This document shows, in pieces, positions 1 to 10,723 of a stretch of DNA of 64,000 nucleotides (the first letter of the stretch is position 1; every line of letters starts with the position of its first letter). The translations under genes were made by a program, and so were the position numbers. The notes beneath the pieces were generated by a model. The model was not told the origin of the DNA. It saw only the letters and a program-made list of their open reading frames with translations, and did no database searches. The stretch comes from Cristatella mucedo (taxonomy: Eukaryota > Bryozoa > Phylactolaemata > Cristatellidae), in the NCBI GenBank assembly GCA_009760855.2, contig WPIO01000014.1, positions 5,128,001-5,192,000 on the forward strand, written 5' to 3'.

Positions 1-15
1 TAATGATTAGGCTTT

Positions 16-51
16 GCTTTTGTGCCACCTATGGGTAGGTGTCACAAAAGC
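16..51. repeat. Short hairpin, 15-bp arms, one mismatch
   Basis: GCTTTTGTGCCACCT (16-30) pairs with AGGTGTCACAAAAGC (37-51) except one base, with a 6-base loop. It lies at the window edge, so it may be part of a larger inverted repeat. Confidence 0.68.
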
Positions 52-119
52 CCAAGTCGTGTAATACTCGGTCAGTTGTGCTCTGAGCATTGAGACCACA
101 GTCAGTTGTGCACTGGGTG

Positions 120-1129
120 CCATAAGAGTTGTCGTACGATATGATATGGCTAGAGCTAGGCACCTGTAGCCCCATGTGGCTGTCTGATAGACAGCTCTAC
201 GCTATGGCTGTGGACTTGTTATCTAAAGGTATGCGTGCTCTTTATTGCCGACTCGTTAAGCTACCGTCAGCATACCTGCATACATTAGTGGTGAATCTAC
301 TAGTCGCTGGCCGTGCTGCAAGGCTAAGGGCATTTGTCACCGATATTTGTCTCGCATAAGCAAGGACTAGCGCCATTAGCTGTGCTTGTTGCCTAAGAAC
401 ATTGGTGTAGAAGCGGCTACAGCGTGTTTGTGACAATACAGTTCTTGGGGTGTGGCTTAGATAGCAGTGATTAAAGAGGGGCATGCCCACAAACAGGATT
501 ATTGCAGACACTCACGGTGTGCCATACAAAAACCATTGTAAAAAAAAACAAAGCACAAACCATCCGGTGCCAAGCAAAGCAAACCTAAACATTATATGAG
601 AAACTATGCAAGAAGACAATAACTTCCTGTGCATGACGACATTCCATGACGACATTCGGACAATTCTTTTCAGTACATTTGCAACTCATGGTGTGACCAC
701 TATATCTTCATTCAAGATTGTTAATCATTAATCTCATTCAAAATATGTACTCATTAGTCTGTTACACAAGTTTTCATAACCATTAGGGTGCCTACATTTT
801 TACAATAGTAGCTACCAGCGCATATGCAAAAGTATTGTTAGGCAAGCTCATACAACCTACTACCAAAAAACTATCGACAGACACAGGATGCGCCAAGAGG
901 CGCCAGTGTAAACGATCCTACCAGGAATGCCTTACAAATCCGTAGATAAAAGTATCAAGGAGTGAGTAAATTGCAGCTGAAATCTGGTCAATATAGAAAT
1001 GATGTTAATTAAGAATGTCTTTATAATTAAGACTTAAGTGCAATGAACTCCATTTAGTGGGGGAACATAGTTATCAATGCTTGATCAACCTCCATTGGGA
1101 TGTGCATGCTGCTGCCACTAACCATATCT
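120..1129. other. No gene seen
   Basis: A/T-rich sequence with small direct repeats (TCAGTTGTGC near 73 and 103; ATGACGACATTC near 637 and 649). Short open frames here have no recognisable protein. Confidence 0.5.
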
Positions 1130-1254
1130 AATAATGATAATAATAATAACGCACTTGATAAAGCGCCCTCAGAGAACTTAATCTCTTTCTAGGCACTTTA
1201 CATTTGCTGCAAAGGGAAATGCAATTGAATGGTAAGTAAAATCATGCTTGAAGT
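1130..1254 (-). mobile_element. LINE family A 3' tail (inverted)
   Basis: TAA units at 1130-1149 followed by the reverse complement of the family A terminal stem-loop (GCGCCCTCAGAGAAC...CTCTTTCTAGGCAC) and the conserved CATTTGCTGCAAAGGGAAATGC block. Only the last 125 bp of the element is present. Confidence 0.78.
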
Positions 1255-1417
1255 CTACATGTTGACACTGTGCATGTCACCTCTAACCATGTTATGCTAG
1301 TTGACATTGTGCATGCTACCACTCACCATTTGATCACGCTTCCTTTACAGTATATGTTAAGTGCCTAGAAAGAGACTAAGCTCTCTGAAGGTGCTATAAA
1401 ACTATTATTATTATACA
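1255..1417 (+). mobile_element. LINE A-related 3' end, facing the previous tail
   Basis: Plus-strand 3' untranslated end with TGACACTGTGCATG repeats, the stem-loop core GCCTAGAAAGAGACTAAG and an ATTATTATTAT tail at about 1403-1414. It directly follows an inverted tail of the same family, so the pair forms a 290-bp element-like unit with ATT/TAA at both ends. Confidence 0.68.
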
Positions 1418-1489
1418 GCTCTAGATTACCTAAGCTCTCTAATCAGTCAGTACATGTCTAAGGTAGTTTAATGTCATGTATCTACGCCT

Positions 1490-2215
1490 GCAACTCCACA
1501 AAGCCACAAAGACAATGTGGGTGTTATGCAGGAGAGTTTTCTATACCCCACACTCAAAGTCTAAGCAGCTTTTGTCACTCATTCGGTAGCCAACAGACTT
1601 CATCACACGCAAAAATAGAAAGTGAAAAGCATAGACGAGTCAGGAGAGCAGTAGACGTAGCATGGAAGTAGCAAATCAGGACGGCTGGAAAAGATGACCA
1701 TGGTCGACAGCAGGAGAGTTGATGCCGTTGCATTGTGAAACTGTGGAAGTGAGTTCCACAGTATAGGAACTGCAGAGCAAAATCTTCTGTCGCCAGCGGT
1801 CTTTAAGGGAAGGAATGGAACAGCTAGAGGACCTGAGGGCACGAGGAGGATGAGACTGGTGCAGCAGTTCAGGTACGGAGCCAAGCCGTGGCCTTGACCT
1901 TGTGGGTCAGCATAAGAACTTCATTCTGTATCCGTTAATCAATCGGAAGCCATCGAAGCTCCAGCAAAGGAGACACGAGGTCAAACCTCTCGGATTTGAA
2001 AACTAGCCTTGCAGCCATATTCACCACCAGCTGCAGTGGCCTGGTGGCTTTTTTCGGTAGCCAAAATGGAATTGCAATACTCTAGCCGAGACAGAGCCAG
2101 GAAGCTAGTTGAATTTTTTGCAACCCACCGTGGTAAACAGTCCCTAATCTTAAATAGGGATCTGACGTGATGGCTAGCAGTGGAGGCAGTCAAATGCAAT
2201 GACAGACCTTGAGTT
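1490..2215 (-). mobile_element. LINE family B fragment, 3' end and reverse-transcriptase C-terminus
   Basis: The minus strand encodes LFKIRDCLPRWVAK and LEYCNSIL (about 2060-2160), then PSGPLAVPFLPLK and AGDRRFCSAVPILWNSLPQF (about 1725-1860), all degraded by frameshifts. The 3' untranslated region is about 80% like 50900-51185. It ends at about 1490 in a CTTTGTGG repeat, which resembles the 8-bp terminal repeats of CR1. Confidence 0.78.
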
Positions 2216-4681
2216 ACCTAACCTTACGTGTCAGCCAGAGGGAATAGCAAGATATGCACAGCTCTATCGGCTTCAGTTGATAATCGGCAAGTTATCGAGA
2301 TGCCTGCCTCGGCTGCCACGGCCAAGTTAAACACCCAAGATTAACGAGGTATCCATCTTATCGAACGGAAAAGCAGCAACAGCCATGAAGGCTCAATTCG
2401 AGCTCGGCTTGTTCACTGAGTCGTTTACCAACCAGCAGAACTCCCTCCTAGAAGTGGTCACACTGTAACCTGTTCTCAATGCTTGACTCAAAGGATTGGA
2501 CGAGCGTAAGGAGAGGCAGAGTTGCACAATACGAATAGATTCAGCAGATCACTCTAGGGCTTAAGCAAGCCCTAGAGTGATCTGCTGTTCCATAGTTGAG
2601 CGATAAAGATTGGTTGGTCATTAGCAGGTGCCAATGACTGAGCAGCAAACCACAGTGCAAACGACCCTGAATTGTCTCGTGTTCAACACATGTCAGTCAG
2701 AGCACAGTGCAAAATCTGGGCGATCGAGTAATTGGAATAATTAGCCGACTACCGGAAAATTCGCAAGAAAGTTAGGCTGGCAAGAGGTATGCGATATGAA
2801 ATATACCAGCCGAATGTAAGTCCTATGCTTGCTATGTGGCCGATGCTATACGTTCTTGCAGTTAAGCTTAAGCTTAGCAGGACGTCCAAACCCCAATGCA
2901 TATATAAGTGTTAGCTTGGAATACTGTCGAGTATGCATCTTTATAGTAAAACACATTGTCTGAATGAAGTCAGCTGCTAGTGCTGTGCTAGTTTGTCACT
3001 CATCGGAGGGGAATGGCCACTAGACAAGGCTAACTATATTTACCTAAAAAAATCCGGACACTCTTTCAGTATGCACTCTGCAATGCCGATGACACGAATC
3101 TGTAGGCACAGAAGAGCTATCCTGCAGGTATCATGCTAGGAACATTGTGCCTCGTATGCAGCGTTCACATGTCAAAATTTAGATTACAAAATAAACATGC
3201 AATCAAACTCAGTGCAAAAGTTTTCTTCAATATGCAGAAAGCACAAGCTTTACATATGCATCGCCTGCTTAAAGGTATCATTTACATCTAGCCGGGTAGC
3301 AGGAAGCTCTTATCTTGAACTATGGGTGTACGCATAAGCAAAGCATGACCAGAAGTGTACTTTGACCTAATGTATACCTTTAGATTAGCATTAAGCAGTA
3401 AGTTGGCACCATACCTTCTTTCCTTTACCGATAGCTTTGTTGTCTAATCGGTTTATGGAATTAGATACTTGATAGTTTACTCGTTCAACCTGCTTTCTTT
3501 GGGCGATCACCGGATGACTTGGTGCTAAAGTTATGACGCATACCCTGCAAATAAACCACAAGAATGCTCACATAATGGCCTGGAATGCAGCAGCATGCAA
3601 CGATATCTAAACATTTTTAGTACTTCACATAAGACTGCCACAAACTATAGACCAGCTTACAGGTACTAGACATAGATCATGGCAAAGTCTAGCAATACAC
3701 TAAAACACAGCTTTAAAATGCTTCGGCCATATTGTGATTAGCTAAGACAAGACAATATACAGTTGCACTAAGAAAAAGGCTACTTAAAATCGCACACAAA
3801 CAAAATGGTAAGGCTACCATGCACCATTACTGTAGGTGATAACTATCGCCATATGACTGACTTCCTAAGTAAGTTCTTCCTCTCCTTCCAAGCCAAGCTG
3901 TGCTTGCATGCTGTCATCAAGCTAAGCTCGTGCTGCACATTGCTAGCGCTGTAGCTGCAGATCGTAAGAGAAAGAAGATACCGGTCACGCATTTACTAGC
4001 ATGGTAAATGGTGCTACAGTTCAGGTGGCAGACCCATTTTCGCATTCCTTTATAACTGAATTGCACTTTAAAATTCCAGACAAACTAATTTTGTTTGCAA
4101 ATTGCAACCTGAGTACAATCACCAATCAGAAAGAAATATTTGGCAAAAAGGCGATAAATAAATGTAAAGCGGTACTTCTTATCATTGTTCTCAGTCAACT
4201 CGGCTACATTCCGGGAGCAGCAAGCCTCTTCGAGATAGATCAATACCAATAACATTGCATTGCTTTGCAGGCACCAAATCATGTACCGGTAATAGCCTTT
4301 CGGCTCAGTAAAAGCCTTGCTATAATCACGACTTTAGATGCTAAACCTGTGATGTGGGGGAGTAGAAGTTTGGAAAACTGACATATTCTAGCTTGTTATA
4401 CAGTCTCTATGACAGTTACGGCAACCTTAACATGAGCAAACATCCGGCTCAATGATTCGACGAGATAATTCGACGAGATAATTGCCAACCAAGAGCATTC
4501 AGCATATCAGAGAAGATGAATGCCTACACACAGGAACAATCTCAAGGCTCTAATGAGGCCTTCGTTGGCAGGTCAGGTTCAAGCATGTAACAAAAGAGTA
4601 TACATAATGGCATCGATCTGAGATGGCCATTGTTCGGATCTATTTCATGATCACGTTCGGTCTCGAATCACGATCGATCAG
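2216..4681. other. No gene seen; one hairpin
   Basis: Apart from the perfect hairpin at 2542-2587 and a 14-bp tandem repeat (ATTCGACGAGATA, 4455-4480), I see no repeat family and no exon with convincing splice sites. Confidence 0.5.
2542..2587. repeat. Perfect hairpin, 21-bp stem and 4-base loop
   Basis: The arm at 2542-2562 is exactly complementary to 2567-2587, with AAGC between. It does not match any repeat family seen here and lies in otherwise featureless sequence. A terminator is unlikely in this genome; an RNA hairpin or a small fold-back element is possible. Confidence 0.85.
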
Positions 4682-5535
4682 CTCGAAATCTAGGCGTCAT
4701 GTTCCAAAGTGACCTCTCGTTAGACGACCACATCAGCTCCACAGTCAAATCTGCCTATTTTCAGCTTCATGACATTGCTAAAATTCGGGCTTGTTTAGAT
4801 AAGGATACCACGTCCAAGTTGGTCCATGCATTCGTGACATCCCGTCTCGACTTCTGCAACTCACTGCTTACTGGCCTACCGGCATGTGTGATCAGGCGAT
4901 TGCAGCTGGTGCAAAACTCCGCAGCTAGGCTTGTCTGCCGTGAGCGTCGCAGTTGCCACATTACTCCACTTCTCGCCGACCTGCACTGGCTACCAGTCAA
5001 GCAACGGATTGACTTCAAGGTTTTGTCGCTCACTTTTAGGTCCCTTCATTCTATGGCTCCAGCCTATCTGTCAGATATACTACCCCATCAGGCCAAGCAT
5101 CGTACCACCCGCTTTTCGGAATCCAACAGTCTAGAAATACCTAGTACAAACCTTAAATCCTTTGGAGACCGTGCATTTAGTTCATATGCTCTCAAAGCCT
5201 GGAACTCCCTCCCGACCTGCATCAGAACATCCCCTGACCTGACCACATTTAAAAGGAACCTAAAAACACACCTATTTAGGACAGCATTTAGTGGGTCCCT
5301 GTGATTCGTCCTTGATGTGCTTATGCGTGCTGACACTGTGCATGCTGCCACTAACCACATTTGCATGCTGACCCTGTGCATGTCACCCCTAACCATGTTA
5401 TTCATGTTGTTTGTTTATCAAGAATGATATTACTCACCATCCTATTGCATTTCCCTTTGCAGCAAATGTAAAGCACCTAGAAAGAGATTGAGTTCTCTGA
5501 GGGTGCTCTATCAAGTGCATTATTATTATTATTAT
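4682..5535 (+). mobile_element. LINE family A copy, reverse-transcriptase C-terminus and 3' end
   Basis: An intact frame from 4699 to 5304 (201 codons) covers MFQSDLSLDDHISS, VTSRLDFCNSLLTGLP, NSAARLVCRERRSC, LLADLHWLPVKQRID and FRTAFSGSL at the stop. The 3' untranslated region, stem-loop (about 5475-5512) and ATT tail follow. It is 5' truncated inside the reverse transcriptase, just after the NLGV motif. The lack of stops suggests a fairly recent insertion. Confidence 0.9.
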
Positions 5536-6579
5536 CTCACAATAGCAAAAGAGTGAAACTCAGAATTATCAGATCGCAAGAGTCAAGTAGCTTCCCACTA
5601 GCCGAGCTCTCACTTTTAGCAATCTCACGATGGCGATAAGAAGCAAGCATGCTAATATCGGCTGATAAAATCCCAGCAACCTGAGTGGCTATTCGTTTTG
5701 CAAGTGCATCTATGCCCTTGTAAGTTGCTTTGGCAACACAAGTACCTTAAAACGCTTGGTCTCTCAAAGCTTGTCAAGCCAGTAACTTGGGCATTGGTAT
5801 TGCATGCCTAATTATCATCATTGCATCTATAAATGCAAAGCTTCCAAGTGGAACGTGGGAAACAATTTACTCCCTGCGTTTTGGCGGTAATTAGGGAACT
5901 CTTGATCACAGCCTTGAAGGGTAGGCAAGTTGCACAATTCTCTGCACCTGTCCTACTTTGAAGCTTTTTTACACCACGTTTCCAGCCTCACCAGTTAGTG
6001 AGGAATATTTCAACAGATTGGATACACATATATATTGTAAATGTGCATCGGCGTATACATGCATCATCAACAGAACTCGAAACTAGCCTCCAGACGGATC
6101 AGCTCCGTGTCTGAGAAATACAAGAAGGCATACAATGCTGTATGGAGGGACACCTTCAATCATACAGAAACGTAAAACTGTCAGATCACTACAACAGAAC
6201 ACGGTACATGGCACGGGACAGCTGGGTCTGGTGGCTGATATCAAGCATGAACTGGCTAGAAAAACTTGATTAGCCGGTGACTTGACTAGAGTGCCACTTA
6301 CTTGTTTGAATGGCACAAGATGCAAAAGTCATGATTCTTGGCCCCTTTAGCATCTAAAACAGAGGTAACGATATGAAAACTGAGGTATCGATGTAAAAAC
6401 AGGGGTAACGATGTGAAATATTGCTGCAACAGCATAAACTTGCACATGTGCAAGCAGCAAATCGTTTACTAACATGCAAGCTCGTTGATATTGTCGCGAA
6501 ATCGTAACTGGTCAAGACGATAGAATCTCATAAGGTAACTGCACTATATGAAAAGGGAGATTGAGCCATGGATTTCAGC
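5536..6579. other. No gene seen; one short tandem repeat
   Basis: Holds only the three-unit repeat at 6358-6418. A minus-strand frame at 6083-6325 has no recognisable similarity. Confidence 0.5.
6358..6418. repeat. Tandem repeat, three units of about 20 bp
   Basis: ACAGAGGTAACGATATGAAA, ACTGAGGTATCGATGTAAAA and ACAGGGGTAACGATGTGAAA in a row. Confidence 0.7.
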
Positions 6580-7325
6580 CGCTGTGCAGATTTAGAATTG
6601 GCTCTCGGGATCCTTTCTATTCAAGAATCTTGGCTATGCTATTAATCATCTACAACTGGTGCACAACTCAGCAGATCGGCTTGTCTGACGTCAACGATGT
6701 AGCTTACACATCAGACAAATTCTGTCTGAACTTCACTGGTCCATTGAATCTACCAAGATCCCCCTTTGGCCTACGGGTTGCTTCACTAGGTTATATTAGT
6801 CTAACTATCCTACCTCCTTGCTCCTCCAGCGCATTCTAACACCACCTTCTCCTCGACCTCCTGCGGTTTCAGCGTTCCTCACACTAAACTGAAATCTATC
6901 GCTGATCCGGCAGCAGTTCGTAGTCACCGGAAGTCCTGAACTCGCTCCTGGCATCTGTTGCCACCTGCATCGAGTTTGCGCCATTTAAGTCTCAGCTAAA
7001 GATGCATCTATTTCGCTCAGTTTTCCGAGCACCTCAGTGAACTTGTCTTATTCCTGTATGCTTTGCCTGGTTACCTGCGCATGGTTCAGCGCATGTTACA
7101 AACCAGCGGCCCTGTGTGTCTTTTTGAGCTTTTTCGTACTTGTCTAATAAGAGTGATGCTTGTGAGCTTTCGCATGCTTGTCTAAGCACCATGCCTTATT
7201 TATTAACTCTTGGTTACTCTTTCTTATGTAGCAAGTTGTAAAGCTTCTGGACAGAGATTAGGTTCATGAGTTGCTGAACAAAAATACGTATTACTATTAT
7301 TATAAATACGTATTACTATTATTAT
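6580..7325 (+). mobile_element. LINE family C 3' end, decayed
   Basis: Remnants of the enzyme end (ACAACTGGTGCACAACTCAGCAGATC near 6651, CTAAAGATGCATCTATTTCGC near 6999) lead into a 3' untranslated region shared with 53930-54220 and 62720-62985 (TGGTTCAGCGCATGTTAC). It ends in a weak stem-loop and an ATT-rich tail. The last 24 bp, TACGTATTACTATTATTATAAA, are tandemly duplicated. Confidence 0.68.
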
Positions 7326-7599
7326 AAATCGAAAGTTAGCCAATATCATAAATAACAGTAAAATTATGCTGAACCAACAGCCGGTGCAGCCCTCTCGACG
7401 TGCTTACACTTTCGTTTGACAAGAAAGAATACAGGTATGTCGGGCTAGTCTTAGGAAAGATGAATACGGCTTATGTACAAAGAGCCAAGAAAGAAATGTA
7501 CTTCTCTTAGGGCACTAGTTAATACTAAAACTAATAATAAGACAGTTGTACAATATCCTAAAAAACTAAATCTGTTACTATGCACTTTATATATTCTTA

Positions 7600-7770
7600 A
7601 AGGAAACATCAAATTGCTTTAGTGACAACATGCACAGTGTCAGCATGCATATGCACACCACGGGCATTGCCCACGAAGGAAGCATACACTACGAGGAACG
7701 CCTGGGTTTTAAGCTTCTTTATAAATGCCATCAAGTCACAGAGTGTCGTTATGAAAAAGGCCAGCAGCAT
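7600..7770 (-). mobile_element. LINE family A-related 3' untranslated fragment
   Basis: Minus-strand match to the 3' untranslated region and final codons: TGCACAGTGTCAGCATGCATATGCACA, then the frame end near AAGCTTCTTTATAAATGCCATCAAGTCA. Similar to 49540-49650. No tail and no stem-loop. Confidence 0.6.
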
Positions 7771-8814
7771 TGCACGCACGAATGAAAAAAGCCAAACATC
7801 CAGCCAGAGCAGCAAACATCCAGCCAGAAGCGTGAAGCAACTGCTGGTCGTCCAGTCAGTCATCAGCTTCAGATCAAGGCTGCAAGCAGAATTTCGGCCC
7901 GATTAATTGCAGCACTCTTTACCTCGGCCAGGCCAGCAGCCTGATCAATAGGCCTTGACCCTACATGACCGGTGCCTGTCTGACATGCACATGCTGTGAA
8001 GAAGCAGAGCGAAAACTCCGAGTAGCAAGCAATAGGAGAGGCAAGCCTCAGGGACTCACTGATACACACATGGACATATCTTCGCTTGCCACTAAGCACA
8101 AAACCGCTCAGTCGGCAGTCATGGCGAACGAGCCGATGCTGACGACATCGGTGTCTCGCCGAAGTATACGACATTGGTAAGGTAAACGACTGCCATTGAC
8201 CTGTCTGTGCTGGGATGCAGTCCGAGTGGAGATCGCATGCTATCACCACCGGATAAAGCTTCCTCCCGATATACAGGGAGTGAAGGAGAACATCTCATTA
8301 CTGACCACCGGTTGGAGCCCCCCAACTAATCCTTCGTGCGTTTTAATCTTTTGCACTATGACCATATCAAGTCCAAGCACTAAACACCTGCTTCAGCTGT
8401 ACTAGCTACTTCTTTGACAGCTTGCTGCAAATGCTGAAGAAGACACGACCAAGGAAAGAGGGCATCAATCTACTATCTCAGCCTCGAGTGTCCAATTCTA
8501 CTGAAAATTGCTCGGCATCTCCGCCACTTACGCCTGCATTGTCCAGCGAAGTCCTCGTTGTAGCTAACCTTCCTTTCGAGTGCCACTTGCATGTTTTCCA
8601 CAAGCCCAAGGCACAGTCAGCTCGACAAGAATAGAAGCTTTTAGGGGCACTGACGACAGGAAAAGATTCGTCAGCTGTACCTCAAGGTTTAAACCATGCC
8701 GGGAGTGCCCGCCACGACCATCACACAATTTTTTCTTACAACCTTCCTGTTAGCGCCCGGGCTTCAGCAGACCACACATAGCAAAAATTCAACCTTCTTG
8801 TGCTGAACGACCCT
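7771..8814. other. No gene seen
   Basis: Frames up to 126 codons occur on both strands (for example 7869-8249 minus), but their composition is not protein-like and no family motif is visible. Confidence 0.45.
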
Positions 8815-8985
8815 GGGTCTTAGCCCAGGAGTAAGGTGTTAGCACTTTTATGATCCAGGTAGTGGGTTCGAGTCCTGCAGCAGGCAAGACGCTATTCCCC
8901 ATTGCAAACAAGGCGCTAGCCCCAACGGCTCTTCTGCAACCATATGAATGAGGCTGCCGAATCAGCTAACCTTGACTATTTTTTT
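8815..8985 (+). mobile_element. tRNA-derived SINE, family T1
   Basis: Box B GGTTCGAGTCC at about 8868, then GCAGGCAAGACGC, CGGCTCTTCTGC and GAGGCTGCCGAATCAGCTAAC, the family T1 order. Box A is weak. It ends in T-rich sequence. Confidence 0.72.
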
Positions 8986-9000
8986 ATTTTTCAGAGAGAG

Positions 9001-9002
<2 letters not shown>

Positions 9003-9027
<25 letters not shown>
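9003..9027. repeat. AT microsatellite
   Basis: About 12 AT units directly after GAGAGAGAAA. Confidence 0.85.
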
Positions 9028-9031
<4 letters not shown>

Positions 9032-10139
9032 GAGCTGCTCATTAAGCGAGCCCACTAAAACTACTCCCGGTGGAGGAGCCAGAGGAAGGGAAGGGGGGCA
9101 CTTGCCCTGCTCCCCCACAGCAGAGCAGCGACCTAGGCTGCTCCCTGTTCCTACACGACCCCCCCCCCAACCGTCACCAACGACGAAATTATGTCATTCC
9201 CATTCGAAGAGCAACCGCCGAGTTCGTGTCGAATAAACACTTTAATAGCTGGCTACAATGTTTCGTTAATTTCGGGTATAGCCCCGCCCACATGAAAATC
9301 TTGCAGGCGTTGTTTCTTACATAAAAATTTTGCAAGTCTTACCTAGATAATAAAAAATTGATTAAAAGACGAAAATAGACTAAAATCCTGGCTCCACTAC
9401 AGACTACTTTTGTCGTCAGACGAAGCAAAACAGAGGATCTACGTTTCTAGTGCCAATGGCACCGGATGCTTCTACAACTGAGGTTAACTCACAATAGGGC
9501 CAGGTGAAACTCGTGCGCGACGACCCAGCTAGGTAAGAATAAAGCCGTCCGTGAGCCAGGCAGGGCCTTACATTTATCTAGCAGATAACGTTCAATCCAA
9601 GCGCTGGCCGAATCTCAGGCGAAGGGTACGTGTCAGTTTGCGTTCAGCCAATTTGCGCAGTCGGAGCTGCCAATTTAGCAGGCAAGCCGCGAAGAACCAA
9701 ACCAGTAAAATCTACGCTACTGCTGTTTCGTAGAAAGTAAATTACATTGTGTCGCCCAGCTGTTTCGCCATCAGGTGCCTTATGAGCACCATGCCAGACA
9801 GTATTGGATAACGCAAGAACGCGCCTGGATTCAAGCACTTTATCGTGGCAATATCCTGACTGCTAACTCCTGGCATTCTACAGCTAAGACTGCGCTTCGA
9901 TCGGATGTAAGCAGTGTCTAAAGAGCATTAAAAATCGTACACCGTGGGCTCGCCGGGTCATGCTGTAACATCGCAGCGCGCGCCTACCTTAACGGATCAC
10001 ACTATGCATCACTAATGGGATTCAGAACGCGCCTCTGAGCACCAAGCATTAGTTACGCGGAATGTAAATTGGTGGGGTATATGCTGTCCACGAGGTTGGG
10101 GTTTCTTGGCTAGTTAGCGGGCTGCACACGCGCACTCAC

Positions 10140-10245
10140 CTAGCCTATATACTTTGGTAAAGTAACGATCTACGACAGAAGGGTACGTGTCAGGATCTGC
10201 ATGCCTGAGCAGCTCCTCATCATTATCCACCAAATCTTCTTCCAT
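10140..10245 (-). CDS. Possible first coding exon of an unidentified gene
   Basis: Read on the minus strand, a start codon in a strong context (GTCGCCATGG) opens 35 codons that end at a strong donor, GGCTAG|GTGAGT, in phase 1. The peptide is acidic at first (MEEDLVDNDEELLRHADPD) and then YPSVVDRYFTKVYRL, which looks like structured protein, not translated repeat. The frame is open upstream to an ATG at 10356, but that part looks like untranslated sequence. I do not recognise the family and could not find the next exon at lower coordinates. The call rests on start context, donor and composition only. Confidence 0.45.
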
Positions 10246-10653
10246 GGCGACGGCGGCGTTTGGATAAGAAGGAGCACGCGCAGCTGGCACAGAATACGCT
10301 ATAATGGAATGGCTGTATACGACCTTCGGCAAGAGGACACACGAGTTCTGCCGCAAACTTTACTGAACCTGCATTTATGACCATACCTTCGTCGACCGAA
10401 TTGATTATGTATATAAATGGTGGTCGTATTTACGATATAGCACATAATTTTGATTTTTATTAATCTGGGAAATGCTCTATACCTAACGCCGGTTAGCCGA
10501 CTCCGCCAAATATGTTTGCCCCAACCGGTCCTTCAACCAGTTGTCGCCGTCTAGTGCTCTGTGGCTTCCGTTTTTCGTGGTACAAGTAGCACTCAACTCG
10601 CTGAAATACGACTCCGTTACACCTCAGACCAGCCAATGCTATTTAGGTCATGT
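10246..10653. other. Upstream flank of the possible exon; no gene seen
   Basis: If the minus-strand exon at 10140-10245 is real, this stretch would hold its 5' untranslated region and promoter. No TATA box at a convincing distance and no repeat family is visible. A plus-strand frame at 10541-10786 has no recognisable similarity and overlaps a hairpin, so I do not call it a gene. Confidence 0.3.
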
Positions 10654-10723
10654 AAAAAGAGCCACAGCAATAGCTGAAGCAAGAATCGAGTTTCTTGCGT
10701 CGGTTATTGCGATGGCTCTTTTT
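10654..10723. repeat. Imperfect hairpin, two 32-bp arms, 6-base loop
   Basis: Arms 10654-10685 and 10692-10723 pair over 27 of 32 positions by my count, with AAAAAGAGCCA / TGGCTCTTTTT at the base and GCAAGAA / TTCTTGC at the tip. The size fits a fold-back element or a small hairpin RNA. It lies about 400 bp upstream of the possible minus-strand exon. Confidence 0.75.

Noticed and set aside
7869-8249. 126-codon minus-strand frame
   Set aside because: Cys/Ser/Arg-rich composition without recognisable motif and no splice context.
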